Source: an uncultured bacterium (GTDB taxonomy: Bacteria; Verrucomicrobiota; Kiritimatiellia; PWTM01). From it: a stretch of 64,000 nucleotides of DNA. Position 1 is the first letter of the stretch. Every line of letters begins with the position of its first letter. Where the stretch lies: contig CALLFZ010000002.1 of assembly GCA_938010045.1 (NCBI GenBank), forward strand, positions 1 through 64,000, written 5' to 3'. The translations under genes and the position numbers were made by a program. This document shows, piece after piece, positions 9,934 through 20,136 of the stretch. A model generated the notes under the pieces. The model saw only the letters and a list, made by a program, of their open reading frames with translations. It was not told the DNA's origin and made no database searches.

Positions 9934-11336
9934 ACCGCCGTGAGTTCCTTGGATCGGCGGCGGCAGTGGCCGGTGGGATGGCCGTTGGCGGCGGAGGCGG
10001 TGCGGTTGCGGCGGCCGGGGCGCACTGGACGGCGTTGAAACCGATCCGGATTCGCGCGGTGCGGTCGAACTTCGAGCGCAACCCCCTGATCCGGCCATTC
10101 GGGTTCAAGGGCGGCTACATGAGCGAAATCTGGCAGGTGGCCGTCCGGCTGGAGAGCGACTCCGGCGCGGCCGCGACGGGACTGGGAACTCAGAGCGTGC
10201 TGTGGAGCGACGCGGCCGTGTTCGAGGCGAACTCCGAAGCGGCGGGGAATGCCCTGATGTACGCGATGACCGAACACGCGCTGCGGCAGGCGCGCGGTCG
10301 GGAATTCCGCCGGCCGGGGGAGCTCTTGGATCAACTGTTCCCCGAAGTGCTCGAGTATGGTCGTCGCATCACCGGCCGTCCGGACCTCCGGCCAACGTTT
10401 GCGTTGAACGCGCTGGTACCGGTCGACCACGCGGCCTGGCTGCTCTTTGCGAAAGAGAACGGCCTGCGGTCATTCGACGATTTCATCGCCCCTGAACACC
10501 GAGCGGCGCTCTCATGCCGCCACGATCGTGTGGCCGCCATTCCGCTCATGGCGTATGCGATTCCGGTCGAGGAGATCCGCGCGGCGGTGGAGCAGGGCTA
10601 TTTCTTCATGAAGATCAAGATCGGTCAGCCCGGCTCGCCGGCCGAGATGCTAGAGAAGGACAAGGCGCGAATCTCTGCGATTCATGCCGCGATCGGCGGC
10701 CTGCGCACGCCGCACACGAAAGACGGACGGCTACCGTATTACTTCGACGCGAACGGCCGGTATGAGTCGAAAGACACGTTTCTGCGGCTGCTCGATCACC
10801 TGCGCGCGATCGGCGCGTTCGATCAGGTGGCGGTGATTGAGGAGCCGTTTGCGGAGCATGCGGACATCGACGTGCGAGACATCCCGCTGCGTCTGGCGGC
10901 GGACGAGACCGCCCATACGGACCGGCATGTGATCGAACGGATCGAGATGGGCTATCGTGCGATCGCGGTGAAGACGATCGCCAAAACGCTCAGCATGACG
11001 TTTCGGATCGCATCGGCCGCTCATGAGCGCGGAGTGCCCTGTTTTTGCGCGGATCTAACGGTGCATCCGATCCTAGTGGACTGGCACAAGAACTTTGCCG
11101 CGCGGCTGGCGCCGTTCCCGGGGCTGGGCCTGGGACTGCTCGAAAGCAACGGACATCAGAACTACCGGGACTGGGCGGAGATGGTGCGGCATCATCCGCG
11201 CGGCGATGCGCCGTGGACGCGCGTGCGGAACGGCGTGTACGAGTTGGGCCCCGAGTTTTACGAAGAGAGTGGCGGCATCTTCGAGCCCTCGCCCCACTTT
11301 GACGCTCTCGTATCGCCACCGCTCAGCGCCCACTGA
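9930..11336 (+). CDS. mandelate racemase/muconate lactonizing-type enolase superfamily protein with Tat signal
   Basis: A 468-residue enolase-superfamily enzyme, probably a sugar-acid dehydratase or racemase. The ATG at 9930 overlaps the previous stop and directly precedes a twin-arginine signal (NRREFLGSAAAVAGG). Catalytic features visible are the K-x-K base at K228/K230 (FMKIKIG), metal ligands D273 (YFDANG), E304/E305 (VIEEP) and D325 (AADET), and a second-side lysine (IAVKTI). The partner dehydrogenase upstream suggests a two-step oxidative route for a sugar acid. Export of both members is unusual for this superfamily but common among PVC Tat-tagged enzymes. The exact reaction is not predictable from sequence. 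Confidence 0.82.
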   Translation: MNRREFLGSAAAVAGGMAVGGGGGAVAAAGAHWTALKPIRIRAVRSNFERNPLIRPFGFKGGYMSEIWQVAVRLESDSGAAATGLGTQSVLWSDAAVFEANSEAAGNALMYAMTEHALRQARGREFRRPGELLDQLFPEVLEYGRRITGRPDLRPTFALNALVPVDHAAWLLFAKENGLRSFDDFIAPEHRAALSCRHDRVAAIPLMAYAIPVEEIRAAVEQGYFFMKIKIGQPGSPAEMLEKDKARISAIHAAIGGLRTPHTKDGRLPYYFDANGRYESKDTFLRLLDHLRAIGAFDQVAVIEEPFAEHADIDVRDIPLRLAADETAHTDRHVIERIEMGYRAIAVKTIAKTLSMTFRIASAAHERGVPCFCADLTVHPILVDWHKNFAARLAPFPGLGLGLLESNGHQNYRDWAEMVRHHPRGDAPWTRVRNGVYELGPEFYEESGGIFEPSPHFDALVSPPLSAH

Positions 11337-11542
11337 GACGGGCCGGCGGACGGAGCGCCACGACCGCTCAAGGAGGCGACCGATCGGGGGCACGAACGCT
11401 GGGCCGCGGCGGCGGCGCACGAACCCACGCACATGCAGAGCGATCCAGGACGGCTCGACGAGTCGCAGGGAGGCCCGCCGTGTCGCGGCCGACGACCGAT
11501 CCGGTGGGCCTGCGGTGTTCGCGCGGGGACAGGGTCCGGTCG

Positions 11543-11570
11543 TTGAATCGGGGCAGGACCGCGGTATTGT
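11543..11570 (+). promoter_or_regulatory. candidate sigma70-type promoter of the suf operon
   Basis: TTGAAT at 11543 and TATTGT at 11565 are separated by 16 bases and lie 33 bases before the sufT start. The rest of the 266-base gap (11337-11602) shows nothing recognisable. This is a pattern match only. Confidence 0.35.
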
Positions 11571-11602
11571 AGAGCCTGGCCGATGAGTTCGAGCGACGAC
11601 AC

Positions 11603-11947
11603 ATGAACGACACAACGCCCACGCCCGCGGTGTCGGAGCAGGACGCGGCGACGACGCAGCGCATTTGGGAGGCGCTCACGCGCGTGATGGATCCGGAGCT
11701 GCACGCCGACGTTGTGAATCTCGGCCTTGTGTATGGCGTCGAGGTGAAGGATGGCGCCGCTCGCGTCCGGCTGACGTTCACCTCGCCGGGCTGCCCCTAC
11801 GGACCCTATCTGGCGCACCTCGTGCGCGAGGCGGTACGCGCGGTGCCGGGCGTGCGCGACGAGCATCTCGAATTGGTCTTTGATCCGCCGTGGAGCCCGG
11901 CAAAGATGAGCGAGGACCTGCGGCTCGAGCTCGGATTTGATGTATGA
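11603..11947 (+). CDS. sufT: MIP18/DUF59 family Fe-S assembly protein (SufT-like)
   Basis: A 114-residue single-domain protein of the MIP18/PaaD (DUF59) family. These proteins help mature or deliver Fe-S clusters. Typical signatures are DPEL, VNLGLVYGV, and the conserved cysteine in TSPGCPYG. It ends by overlapping the next frame and heads a sufT-C-B-D operon, which supports the SufT role over a phenylacetate-oxygenase role. Cytoplasmic. Confidence 0.87.
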   Translation: MNDTTPTPAVSEQDAATTQRIWEALTRVMDPELHADVVNLGLVYGVEVKDGAARVRLTFTSPGCPYGPYLAHLVREAVRAVPGVRDEHLELVFDPPWSPAKMSEDLRLELGFDV

Positions 11948-11958
11948 GGGATCCCCCG

Positions 11959-12738
11959 ATGACCGATGCGCGGCCACTGCTCGAAGTGGAGAATCTCGAG
12001 GCCTCCGTCGCTGGGAAGCCGATTCTGAAGGGCGTCTCGCTCTCGATCCGGGGCGGCGAGGTGCACGCGCTGATGGGGCCGAACGGCTCGGGCAAGAGCA
12101 CGCTGTCCAACGTGCTGATGGGGCACCCCGATTATGAAGTCACGGGTGGCGCGGTGCGGCTGCTTGGCGAGGATCTGCTGCCGCTGGCGCCGGAGGAGCG
12201 CGCACGTCGTGGGTTGTTCCTCGCCGTCCAGTATCCGGTCGCGATCCCTGGCGTGACGACGGTGCAGTTCCTCAAGGCCTGCGTCGAGGCGGTGCGCGGC
12301 CGGGAGGCGACGAAGGCAGCGGTGTTTCTACGTGAGCTGCGCGAGAATGCCCGGCTTCTCGATCTGGGCGAGCCCTTCCTAAACCGACCGATCAACGAGG
12401 GATTTTCGGGCGGCGAAAAAAAGCGGATGGAAATCCTTCAGATGCTGATGCTGAAGCCCCGCATGGTGGTGCTCGACGAGACCGACTCGGGCCTCGACAT
12501 TGACGCGCTGAAGATTGTCGCGCGCGGCGTGCAGCGTCTGATCGGTCCGGAGATCGGCGTGCTGATCATCACGCACTACGAGCGAATTCTGACCCATCTG
12601 CCGCCAGACCACGTGCACATTCTCGTGGACGGCCGCATTGCGCGCAGTGGAGGGCCAGAACTGGTCCGCGAGCTCGAGGAGCGCGGCTACGACTGGGTGC
12701 GCGAACCGGCCACCGCGGCCGCGTCGGAGCCCGACTAA
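11959..12738 (+). CDS. sufC: SufC, ABC-type ATPase of the Suf Fe-S scaffold
   Basis: A 259-residue ATPase that powers the SufBCD scaffold. Walker A is GPNGSGKST (residues 40-48). The signature is FSGGEKKR, close to the SufC-specific form, and Walker B is [11 protein letters not shown], followed by ITHYERIL. An ATG at 11944 overlaps the sufT stop. I prefer 11959 because GAGGG precedes it at good spacing and [13 protein letters not shown] matches usual SufC N-termini. The gene lies 2 bases before sufB. Confidence 0.95.
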   Translation: MTDARPLLEVENLEASVAGKPILKGVSLSIRGGEVHALMGPNGSGKSTLSNVLMGHPDYEVTGGAVRLLGEDLLPLAPEERARRGLFLAVQYPVAIPGVTTVQFLKACVEAVRGREATKAAVFLRELRENARLLDLGEPFLNRPINEGFSGGEKKRMEILQMLMLKPRMVVLDETDSGLDIDALKIVARGVQRLIGPEIGVLIITHYERILTHLPPDHVHILVDGRIARSGGPELVRELEERGYDWVREPATAAASEPD

Positions 12739-12740
12739 CC

Positions 12741-14171
12741 ATGCCCTCGCTGCCCAACGATAACCGGCTGCTGCGCGACTACGAGCACGGCTTCGTCTCG
12801 GCGGTCGAGGAGGAACTCGTGCCGCCGGGGCTCAACGAGGAGATCGTGCGGCTGATTTCGCGCAAGAAGAACGAACCCGACTGGCTGCTCGAGTTTCGAC
12901 TCGGCGCGTTGCGGGCATGGCAGCGCAAGACGGAGCCACGCTGGGCGCTGGTGCGTTATCCGCCGATTGACTATCAGAGCATTCGATACTATGCCGCCCC
13001 GAAACGCTGGACGGCGGGCGAGGGGCTCGATCCCGAAATCGTGAACACCTTCGAGCGGCTCGGCATTCCGCTCGACGAGCGCCGCCAGCTCGCCGGCGTC
13101 GCCGTCGACGCAGTGTTCGACAGCGTCTCCGTGGCCACGACTCATCAGAAATTGCTCGAGGAACACGGCATCGTGTTCTGCTCGTTCTCCGAAGCGGTGC
13201 AGCGCGTGCCGGAGCTGGTGCGCCGCCACCTCGGCAGTGTCGTGCCGCCGGCCGACAACTTCTTCGCCGCGCTCAACTCGGCGGTGTTCAGCGATGGCTC
13301 GTTCTGCTACATCCCGCCCGGTGTGAAGTGTCCGGTGGATCTCTCGACCTATTTCCGGATCAACGCGGCCGGCACCGGCCAATTCGAGCGCACGCTCATC
13401 ATCGCGGACCGCGGCAGCGAGGTCTCCTATCTCGAGGGGTGCACCGCGCCGATGCGCGACGAGAACCAGCTCCACGCCGCGGTGGTCGAACTGGTCGCCT
13501 ACGAGGAGGCGACGATCCGGTACTCGACGGTGCAAAACTGGTATCCGGGCGATGACGAGGGGCGCGGCGGCATCTACAACTTCGTTACGAAGCGCGGCGA
13601 GTGCCGCGGCCCCCGCTCGCGCATTTCGTGGACGCAGGTCGAGGTCGGGTCCGCGATCACATGGAAGTATCCCTCCTGCATCTTGCGCGGAGACGACAGC
13701 GTGGGCGAGTTCTACTCGGTCGCGTTCACGAACCGGCGCATGCAAGCCGACACCGGCACAAAGATGATCCACATCGGCCGCCGCACGCGCAGCACGATTG
13801 TCTCGAAGGGCATTTCGGCCGGCGAATCGGTGAACACCTACCGCGGCCTCGTGCAGGTGCTACCCGGCGCGGAGCAAGCACGCAATCATTCCCAGTGCGA
13901 CAGTCTGCTGATCGGCAACCGGTGCAGCGCGAACACGTTTCCGGTTGTCGAATCTGAGAACCGCACCGCGATCATCGAGCACGAGGCCACCACGTCGCGG
14001 ATCAGCGAAGACCAGCTTTTCTATTTGCAGAGCCGGGGCGTGGACCCGGAGACGGCGCGTTCGCTGATCGTGAACGGGTTTTGCCGGGAGGTCTTCAAGC
14101 AATTGCCGCTCGAGTTCGCGGTGGAAGCCGTCAAGCTGCTCGAGATCAAGATGGAGGGCAGCATTGGGTGA
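12741..14171 (+). CDS. sufB: SufB, Fe-S cluster scaffold subunit
   Basis: A 476-residue scaffold core subunit on which Fe-S clusters are built. Family signatures are clear: the N-terminal [12 protein letters not shown], the central EGCTAPM and QNWYPGD, the SKGISAG segment, and the C-terminal [13 protein letters not shown]. Length fits the family (about 470-490). It sits directly between sufC and sufD and is coupled to sufD by a GTGA overlap. Cytoplasmic. Confidence 0.96.
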   Translation: MPSLPNDNRLLRDYEHGFVSAVEEELVPPGLNEEIVRLISRKKNEPDWLLEFRLGALRAWQRKTEPRWALVRYPPIDYQSIRYYAAPKRWTAGEGLDPEIVNTFERLGIPLDERRQLAGVAVDAVFDSVSVATTHQKLLEEHGIVFCSFSEAVQRVPELVRRHLGSVVPPADNFFAALNSAVFSDGSFCYIPPGVKCPVDLSTYFRINAAGTGQFERTLIIADRGSEVSYLEGCTAPMRDENQLHAAVVELVAYEEATIRYSTVQNWYPGDDEGRGGIYNFVTKRGECRGPRSRISWTQVEVGSAITWKYPSCILRGDDSVGEFYSVAFTNRRMQADTGTKMIHIGRRTRSTIVSKGISAGESVNTYRGLVQVLPGAEQARNHSQCDSLLIGNRCSANTFPVVESENRTAIIEHEATTSRISEDQLFYLQSRGVDPETARSLIVNGFCREVFKQLPLEFAVEAVKLLEIKMEGSIG

Positions 14172-15493
14172 ACGGCGAAGCGCTGATCGCTGTGGCGCCG
14201 CCCGGTATGGCCGCCGCGGTGGAGGATCGGGGTGCGGGCGAACCCGTCGCGCTGCGCGAGCGGCGCCGGGCCGCGCTCGAGGAGGCGCTGGCGCGGCCGC
14301 CGCCGTCGCCGACCGATGAGGCGTGGCGCCGCACCGATCCCCGACGGTTCGACCCGGAGCGATGGCCGATCGCGCCCGCGGGTCCGCTTCATGCCGCGCC
14401 CGACTCGCCTCCGAATGGAGCGCTGGTCGAACCGTTTGATGCCGTTTTGACGGTGTGGGCCGGCGGCTGGTCGCTGGCCGACCGCAGCGGCGTGGTACGG
14501 AGCAGGGCGCTGCGCGTCCGTCCCCTCGGCGAGGTGGTTACGTCCGATCCAGCCGCAGCCAGTGCGTTGTGGGAGATGGCACCGTCACTCGGGCCGCGCG
14601 ACCGCCATGAGTTGTGGGCGTTGGCGCTGGCCTCGCCGGCGCTTGTGATCGAGGCGGCCGACGGCGTGCGGCTTGAGCGCGGCGTGTTGGTACGGAGCCT
14701 GGCGCCGCCCGACATGTTGTGGTGTCCGTGGCTCGGCGTGCGGGTGGGAGCGGGTGCGGCGCTGCACGTGGCCGAGCGGCTCGAGGTCGGGGCGGGCGGG
14801 GCGGAGAGTGCGGCATTCGTCATCGCGGCGATTCGATTCGCGGTCGCCGCGGAGGGCCGGCTGCGGTGGGGACGTCTTCAGACGCTGGGCCGCGGCGCGC
14901 TCGAAATGGACTATGTGTTCGGCCGATTGGAGCGCAACGCGCAGGCCGACCTCGTGAGCCTTCAAGTCGGGAGTCGCGCGGTGCGCAGCCGAATCGGTGC
15001 GGAGGCGGCCGCGACGGGCGCCACTGTGCGGCTTGGCGGGCTGGCGGTGGGCGTGGCGCGGCAACATCTGGACCAGCAGACGGTCCAGATCCACGCCGCA
15101 CCCGACACGTCGAGCGATCTGCTGTTCAAGGTGGCCGTCCGGGACCGCGCCCACTCGGTGTACCGCGGTCTGATCGGAGCGCGTCGCGGGTCGGTGCGGA
15201 TCACGGCGCTGCAGCGGAACCACAACCTTGTGCTGAACGACGGCGCGCGCGCGGATTCGCTGCCCGGTTTGTTGATTGACGCGGACGACCTCACCTGCAC
15301 CCATGGCGCGACGATCGGCAGCCTCGATCTCGAGCAGATCCATTACCTCCGCTCGCGCGGTCTTCCCGAACCGGTCGCGCGCCGGCTTCTGCTCGAGGGA
15401 TTTTTCGAAGACATTCTCGGCCGGCTGGCGCTGCCTGCGCTGCGGACGGCCGCGCGCGCCGCGGTTCGAGATCACCTGGCCGCGATGGTCTGA
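14168..15493 (+). CDS. sufD: SufD-like Fe-S scaffold subunit
   Basis: A 441-residue partner of SufB, from a GTG start whose GTGA overlaps the sufB stop. The N-terminal 200 residues are poorly conserved and rich in alanine. The C-terminal half carries the beta-helix and typical ending ([28 protein letters not shown]). Open frame extends further upstream inside sufB, but only the GTG gives a sensible start. The operon ends here, with the convergent hisS stop 10 bases away. No SufS or SufU follows, so the cysteine desulfurase must be elsewhere. Confidence 0.9.
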   Translation: MNGEALIAVAPPGMAAAVEDRGAGEPVALRERRRAALEEALARPPPSPTDEAWRRTDPRRFDPERWPIAPAGPLHAAPDSPPNGALVEPFDAVLTVWAGGWSLADRSGVVRSRALRVRPLGEVVTSDPAAASALWEMAPSLGPRDRHELWALALASPALVIEAADGVRLERGVLVRSLAPPDMLWCPWLGVRVGAGAALHVAERLEVGAGGAESAAFVIAAIRFAVAAEGRLRWGRLQTLGRGALEMDYVFGRLERNAQADLVSLQVGSRAVRSRIGAEAAATGATVRLGGLAVGVARQHLDQQTVQIHAAPDTSSDLLFKVAVRDRAHSVYRGLIGARRGSVRITALQRNHNLVLNDGARADSLPGLLIDADDLTCTHGATIGSLDLEQIHYLRSRGLPEPVARRLLLEGFFEDILGRLALPALRTAARAAVRDHLAAMV

Positions 15494-15502
15494 GGCGGGG
15501 CG

Positions 15503-16753
15503 CTACGCCGGACCGGACACGACCGCGGCCAGTTCGTCCACGGCCACGGTCCGCTCCTCTCCGCTGGCCATGTGTTTAAGCCGGCAGGTGCCGGCGGCCA
15601 GCTCCTCGTCTCCGCGGACCGCCGCCCAGACGGCGCCGGCCTTGTGCGCGGCCCGCATTTGCGCCTTCACGCTGCGGCCGCTCCAGTCGGCGCCGCACGG
15701 CACGCCGGCCGAGCGAAGGCGCTCCGCAAGCACAAGGTTCTCCGCCGTCGCACGGTCGCCCACCGACACGAGCCACACGGCGGGCGCAGGATCGGGCGGC
15801 GGCGCAACGCCGCGTGCCTGTAGCGCCATCATCACCCGTTCCAGGCCGATGGCGAATCCAACCCCTTCCACCACGCGCCCCTCGGCCTCGATCCGATACC
15901 GTCCTCCCCCCGCGATGGCATCCTGAGCGCCGAGCGCAGGATGCGTCGCCTCCCAGATCGTGTGTTCGTAGTAATCGAGACCGCGAACGAGGCGTCCATC
16001 CACCATCGCCTCAATCTGCAGCGAAGAAAGCAGCGTCGCGACACGGTCGAGGTAGCGCCGCGAGTCTTCAGCCAAAAACGTGGTCAGCGCGGGCAGGCCG
16101 GCCATGAGCTGCTGGCAGCCAGCTTGCTTGCAGTCCAGCACCCGGAGCGGCTGCCGGTCGAGACGGCGTTGGCAGTCCTCGCAGAGCGCGTCGCGGACCT
16201 CAGCCAGGCGAGCCCGCAGACCTTCTCGCACGGCCGGCTGATCCGCCACGGTGCCCCGGGTGTGGAGGCGCAACCGCGCATCGGCCAGCCCCCACTCGCT
16301 CAGAATGCGCCACATCAAGGCGATACACTCCGCATCGGCTTCGGGCGCGGGCGGTCCGAGCAGTTCCACTCCGAGTTGGTGAAACTGGCGTCGCCGGCCA
16401 GCCTGCGGGCGCTCGGCTCGGAACATCGGCCCGAGATAGAAAACGCGCGAGCCGGCCTCCGCGCCCACGTCGCACAGCGCCCGAATCGCCCCGGCCGTTC
16501 CCTCGGGGCGTAACGTGAGGGAGCGGCCACCCCGATCCTCAAATGTGAACATTTCTTTTTGAACGACGTCCGTCTCTTCTCCAATGGCACGTTGGAACAG
16601 AGACGTCCGCTCGAGGATCGGGGTGCGCAGTTCTTCGACTCGATAGAGCGCCAAAATGCGGCGGGCATCGGCCTCCACTCTTTGCCAGAGCCGAATCTCG
16701 GGCGGGCCGAGATCGGCCATGCCCGGCAGGGGTGACCAACACCCAGAACTCAT
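15503..16753 (-). CDS. hisS: histidyl-tRNA synthetase
   Basis: A 416-residue class II synthetase that charges tRNA-His. Motif 2 region is intact (GSRVFYLGPMFRAERPQAGR, FHQLGVELLG), as are TLRPEGT and the histidine-binding VRGLDYYEHTIWE. The C-terminal anticodon-binding domain ends the protein. The annotated start at 16753 gives the N-terminus MSSGCWSPLPGMADLGPPE, which keeps the conserved PGMxDLxPPE segment. A start at the internal ATG (16720) would cut this segment off. It lies 7 bases after the HU gene and is probably cotranscribed with it. Confidence 0.94.
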   Translation of the reverse strand: MSSGCWSPLPGMADLGPPEIRLWQRVEADARRILALYRVEELRTPILERTSLFQRAIGEETDVVQKEMFTFEDRGGRSLTLRPEGTAGAIRALCDVGAEAGSRVFYLGPMFRAERPQAGRRRQFHQLGVELLGPPAPEADAECIALMWRILSEWGLADARLRLHTRGTVADQPAVREGLRARLAEVRDALCEDCQRRLDRQPLRVLDCKQAGCQQLMAGLPALTTFLAEDSRRYLDRVATLLSSLQIEAMVDGRLVRGLDYYEHTIWEATHPALGAQDAIAGGGRYRIEAEGRVVEGVGFAIGLERVMMALQARGVAPPPDPAPAVWLVSVGDRATAENLVLAERLRSAGVPCGADWSGRSVKAQMRAAHKAGAVWAAVRGDEELAAGTCRLKHMASGEERTVAVDELAAVVSGPA

Positions 16754-16760
16754 CCGAGGC

Positions 16761-17042
16761 TTACCGCCCCATAATGGTCTTCCGCATGATGCGGCCGGGC
16801 TTGAACTTGACGACCTTGCGGCGCGGAATCTGCACGATTTGCTCGGGCCGCTTCGGATTGCGTCCAATGCGAGGCTTGTGCTCCTTCACGCAGAAGACCC
16901 CAAAGTTGCGGAACTCGATCGTGTCGCCCTGCTGGAGCGCCTCGATGATATGGTCGAGCGTCTTTTGCAGTACCTTGGCCACGTCCAACTGCGGCAGGCT
17001 CGTTTCCTGCGCAATACGAATAACGAGATCTCGTTTTGTCAT
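16761..17042 (-). CDS. HU/IHF-family DNA-binding protein
   Basis: A 93-residue nucleoid protein that bends DNA as a dimer. MTKRDLVIRIAQ begins the helical body. The beta-arm shows GRNPKRPEQ, with the usual proline at the intercalating tip, and the family signature FGVFCVKEHKPRIGRNP is present. A GAGG ribosome site lies 7 bases before the chosen ATG, and two upstream ATGs are less likely. It is followed closely by hisS. Confidence 0.93.
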   Translation of the reverse strand: MTKRDLVIRIAQETSLPQLDVAKVLQKTLDHIIEALQQGDTIEFRNFGVFCVKEHKPRIGRNPKRPEQIVQIPRRKVVKFKPGRIMRKTIMGR

Positions 17043-17580
17043 GACTTGCCTCATTCCGGGTTCGCCCACCTTGAACCTTGAACCGGTGGCTCCTTGAACC
17101 CGTTACTATTAGAACATGATTTGTGGAATCTGGCGAGCCAAAACTTCGCTGAGTGGGTTCCGAGGTCCATTGGTCCACGCTTGTAGGCCTGAACTTGCGA
17201 GCGAAGACGCACGCAGGGACACGAGATGACGCTCCCTCGCCGGCGTGTTTTCAGTTTCTGTTTTCGTTTTTGAGAAAGTGACGCCTGTACAAGGCGGCCG
17301 ACCATCAGGGCGAGAGGCTCGCGGTGGGGCTGATGGATCAATCCGGTGGCGGCGTCATACCGACGAGAAAGGGGCCGAAGGAGGGTGCATCGTGGGGTCT
17401 GGCCGCTCCTTCGAAGATACGGGAGCGCCGCGTGGTCGTGAACCATGCGGAGTGTTCGGACGCCGGGCCCGTTCGGGCGGCGGGGAAGTCCTCGATGAGC
17501 GGCTGGAGCTTGCGAGTTCCCGTGCGAGTGGAATAGTTTTTGCTTGTGGTTTCTCAACAGACCGTAAGGGTACCATCCTC
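17043..17580. other. divergent intergenic region without a gene
   Basis: This 540-base gap separates the minus-strand HU gene from the plus-strand secreted protein, so promoters for both should lie here. Near 17070-17100 a CCTTGAAC word is repeated three times. No RNA gene, intact ORF with a recognisable start, or strong promoter match was found. Confidence 0.5.
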
Positions 17581-19173
17581 ATGACAGCGAACCTTTGGGC
17601 GCATGGTTGGGCCGCCGGTGGAGCGGCGGCGGCCGCCCTGTGGGCGGTGGTGGCCCAGGCGGCGATCGTGGCCGCCCCGTACGCGAATGATTTCAGCGGC
17701 GGCGCGGACGAGCTCGAGCGACAGCCGCCGACGCGATGGACGATTTCGATCGGCCGGCTGCGGTACCAGGACACCACTGCGGACACCACGAATGTCGTGG
17801 ACTTCGCGACCGTGACAGTGACGAACCTCGGAGGCGCCACGCCGACCAACTTCGCGGTCTCGGTGAAGTTTGAGATTTCGAGCGCGTCCGAGTCTCCGGC
17901 GGGCAGTGGCGAACGTCTCAGCATCGGTTTGGTCGCGTTGGCCGATCCGGCGCTTACATCCGGTTACTTTGCCGTAGTGGGCGCGGGGGAAGATATTCCC
18001 GGATTCGAGGAAGGTATGGCGTTTTACAAGGACGCGCTCTTTACGAATCAGACCGCGAACTTCTTCATCTCGGGACCCGCCACGGATGGCAGCGAGCGCT
18101 GGAAGCTCACGCTGCTGGGCGAGTACCTAGCCGGTGACCAACTGCGTTTGCGGCTCATCGCGCAGAATCTGACGGCCGCCACATCGGTCACCAACGAATG
18201 GACGGATGACTCGGGACCGCTGCGCAATGGCCAGACGTTCGGCATCGTCGTTGCGCATACGCGGTACGTGAGCACGATCTTCTTTGACGACTTTCTGGTC
18301 TCGCCGGGCCAGGGGGACGATTCGCTGTTTCTGCCCGCCGGCGTTTTATTCCGAGATGACTTTGATCTGCCGCTCGGCGTGAACGGCTGGATGATCTCCG
18401 GGCTCCTTTTTCCGATCTGGTACGGCGTGACCAACGGGATGTGCTTCCTGTACGCGCAGGCGGGCGACATGGCGGGCCCCTGGAACAATCACTACCACCT
18501 CGTGCGGCGCGATCTGGCTTCGGTCTCGACCGGCGACGTGTGCTGGACGCTCGCGGTCGCTACCTTCCTGCCCACCAACGATCACGCGCAGGTTGCGTTG
18601 CTCGTGGGCGACGACGCGGACAACTTCATCCGCCTCTCCTACGGCCATGTGGATGGCGCGCGGAGGATCCGTCTTACCGAAGAGACGGCGGCGACGCCGG
18701 ACACGCGCGCAGACGAGGTTCGCAACTTCGGCTCCGCGCCGTTCTGGCTGCGGCTGACCCGCCAGGGCGGAGTGTATCGAGCCTACTGGAGCACGAACGG
18801 GCTCTGGTATCACCGCGTGGCGGGTGCGGCGACGCGCGACCCAGCGACGCCCTCGTGGTTCGGTTTCTGGGCGGGCGGGGATCTCACGTTTGTCGGCATG
18901 CCGCCCAATGTGGCGTGGATCGACTTGATCGAGGTGCGCGAGTTTCCCGATGTGCCGCAGATGACAGGGGTTGCCGTGTCCGGAGCGGTCGCCCTCGCCA
19001 TTCGCAACCTGTACGGAGCAACGACCGCGACGGTCGAGCGATGCGCGCATCTACCGGGCGGCGTCTGGACAAATGTGGCGCAGTGGGTGGTGGGGGAGGA
19101 TTCCACGAACTGGCTCGATGCGACACCCCCCACCGGAGATGGCCGCTTCTACCGCGTGCGCGTCCAGCCCTAA
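17581..19173 (+). CDS. secreted beta-sandwich protein of unknown function
   Basis: A 530-residue exported protein. The open frame extends back to 17245, but the ATG at 17581 starts a good signal peptide (hydrophobic AAAAALWAVVAQAAIVAA). The rest is rich in beta-strand patterns and aromatic residues. Two similar halves begin YANDFSGGADELERQ and FRDDFDLPLGVNGWM, which suggests duplicated concanavalin/LamG-like domains. The C-terminal 60 residues (VERCAHLPGGVWTNV, DGRFYRVRV) resemble the short Fn3-like or sorting-type domain often found at the end of PVC secreted proteins. I do not recognise an enzymatic site. It may bind glycans or the cell surface. Confidence 0.7.
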   Translation: MTANLWAHGWAAGGAAAAALWAVVAQAAIVAAPYANDFSGGADELERQPPTRWTISIGRLRYQDTTADTTNVVDFATVTVTNLGGATPTNFAVSVKFEISSASESPAGSGERLSIGLVALADPALTSGYFAVVGAGEDIPGFEEGMAFYKDALFTNQTANFFISGPATDGSERWKLTLLGEYLAGDQLRLRLIAQNLTAATSVTNEWTDDSGPLRNGQTFGIVVAHTRYVSTIFFDDFLVSPGQGDDSLFLPAGVLFRDDFDLPLGVNGWMISGLLFPIWYGVTNGMCFLYAQAGDMAGPWNNHYHLVRRDLASVSTGDVCWTLAVATFLPTNDHAQVALLVGDDADNFIRLSYGHVDGARRIRLTEETAATPDTRADEVRNFGSAPFWLRLTRQGGVYRAYWSTNGLWYHRVAGAATRDPATPSWFGFWAGGDLTFVGMPPNVAWIDLIEVREFPDVPQMTGVAVSGAVALAIRNLYGATTATVERCAHLPGGVWTNVAQWVVGEDSTNWLDATPPTGDGRFYRVRVQP

Positions 19174-19242
19174 ACCGGTGTTCAACGGCAGACCGCGACG
19201 TCATGACGCCCCCGCGGGGTTGGGCGCCGCCGGGCGCGGCGG

Positions 19243-20024
19243 TCAAAACACGAAGCCGAGACCGACGGCAAACCGTCCATCGTCGCCGCCATCCCGCACG
19301 CGCAGATATCCGCCGACGCGAACGGTGAGTTTCCATAAGCTCATTTCCCCTTCTCGTCCGAGAAAGGTCTTTATCCCAAATTGATGAGATCGAGCCACGG
19401 CGACATTCGCGCCATGGGCCGCCGGGGTTCTGGCGGCCACCATCCCCGCGAGGATGTTCATGAGACGTGCTCTGTGTGTCCTTTTCCGAACATGACACAA
19501 GCCCACCGCTAGAGACTGTAAGTCCACCGCGTCCAGAACGTTCGCGAGACGGGCGTTCGCCGCGCGGGGGCCGAGACGGTCCAAACTGAAATCTCATACG
19601 CCTTCGGAGATGCCGGCCGGCGGCAGAGCACCGGTAGTTCGACGATCTCGACCACAGGCGGGGCGGAGGAGGGGCCCGAGGATGGGCGACCGAACCCGAA
19701 CTCGATGGGCGGCGTATCCCTTCGCGGCCAAACGACCTTGGCCTCCACCATCCGGTACCGGCTCACCTGGGTCTGCCGCGTACATGGTTCGGCCTCGTGG
19801 CTGACGATCTCGCGGAGCTGGACCACGTCCTTGGCGATCGGAGGCCGATCTCGCGCACCGGCGCGGCGTTCGTCAACGTGCCACATCGTCAAGACGGGGC
19901 CCGTGCCACCTGGCCGCGCACGATGCTCGGCGGCGGCGATGGCCAGAGCCATGAGGGGCAGATCGTCCACCTCCGCCCCGTCATCCACGCTGGGTGCGGT
20001 CTGCAGCCCCCGTCGAATGGCCAT
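19243..20024 (-). other. two overlapping minus-strand ORFs, perhaps one decayed gene
   Basis: Between 19174 and 20136 there is no clear gene. Two minus-strand ORFs overlap in different frames. One (20024-19509, 171 codons) contains plausible beta-rich sequence (VSRYRMVEAKVVWPRRD, EISVWTV). The other (19584-19243) ends GRFAVGLGFVF, an alternating pattern with a C-terminal phenylalanine like an outer-membrane barrel signal. They could be pieces of one protein split by a frameshift, downstream of the protease pair, or chance. No family is recognised. Confidence 0.25.
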
Positions 20025-20136
20025 GAGAAATTTTTTGTTTGGGAGCCTCGATCCGGGTCATCCTCGTTTTTCCTGCCGATCCAGCGGCGCAGAGGATCGG
20101 CGGCGTCGAAGCGGGAGGGCGAGCGACGTTCGGAAC

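Noticed and set aside
8674-10098. Minus-strand ORF of 474 codons across two oxidoreductase genes
   Set aside because: It crosses two genes with solid motifs on the plus strand and has no recognisable protein features.
17245-17580. N-terminal extension of the secreted protein at 17581-19173
   Set aside because: The extension has random composition and would bury the signal peptide.
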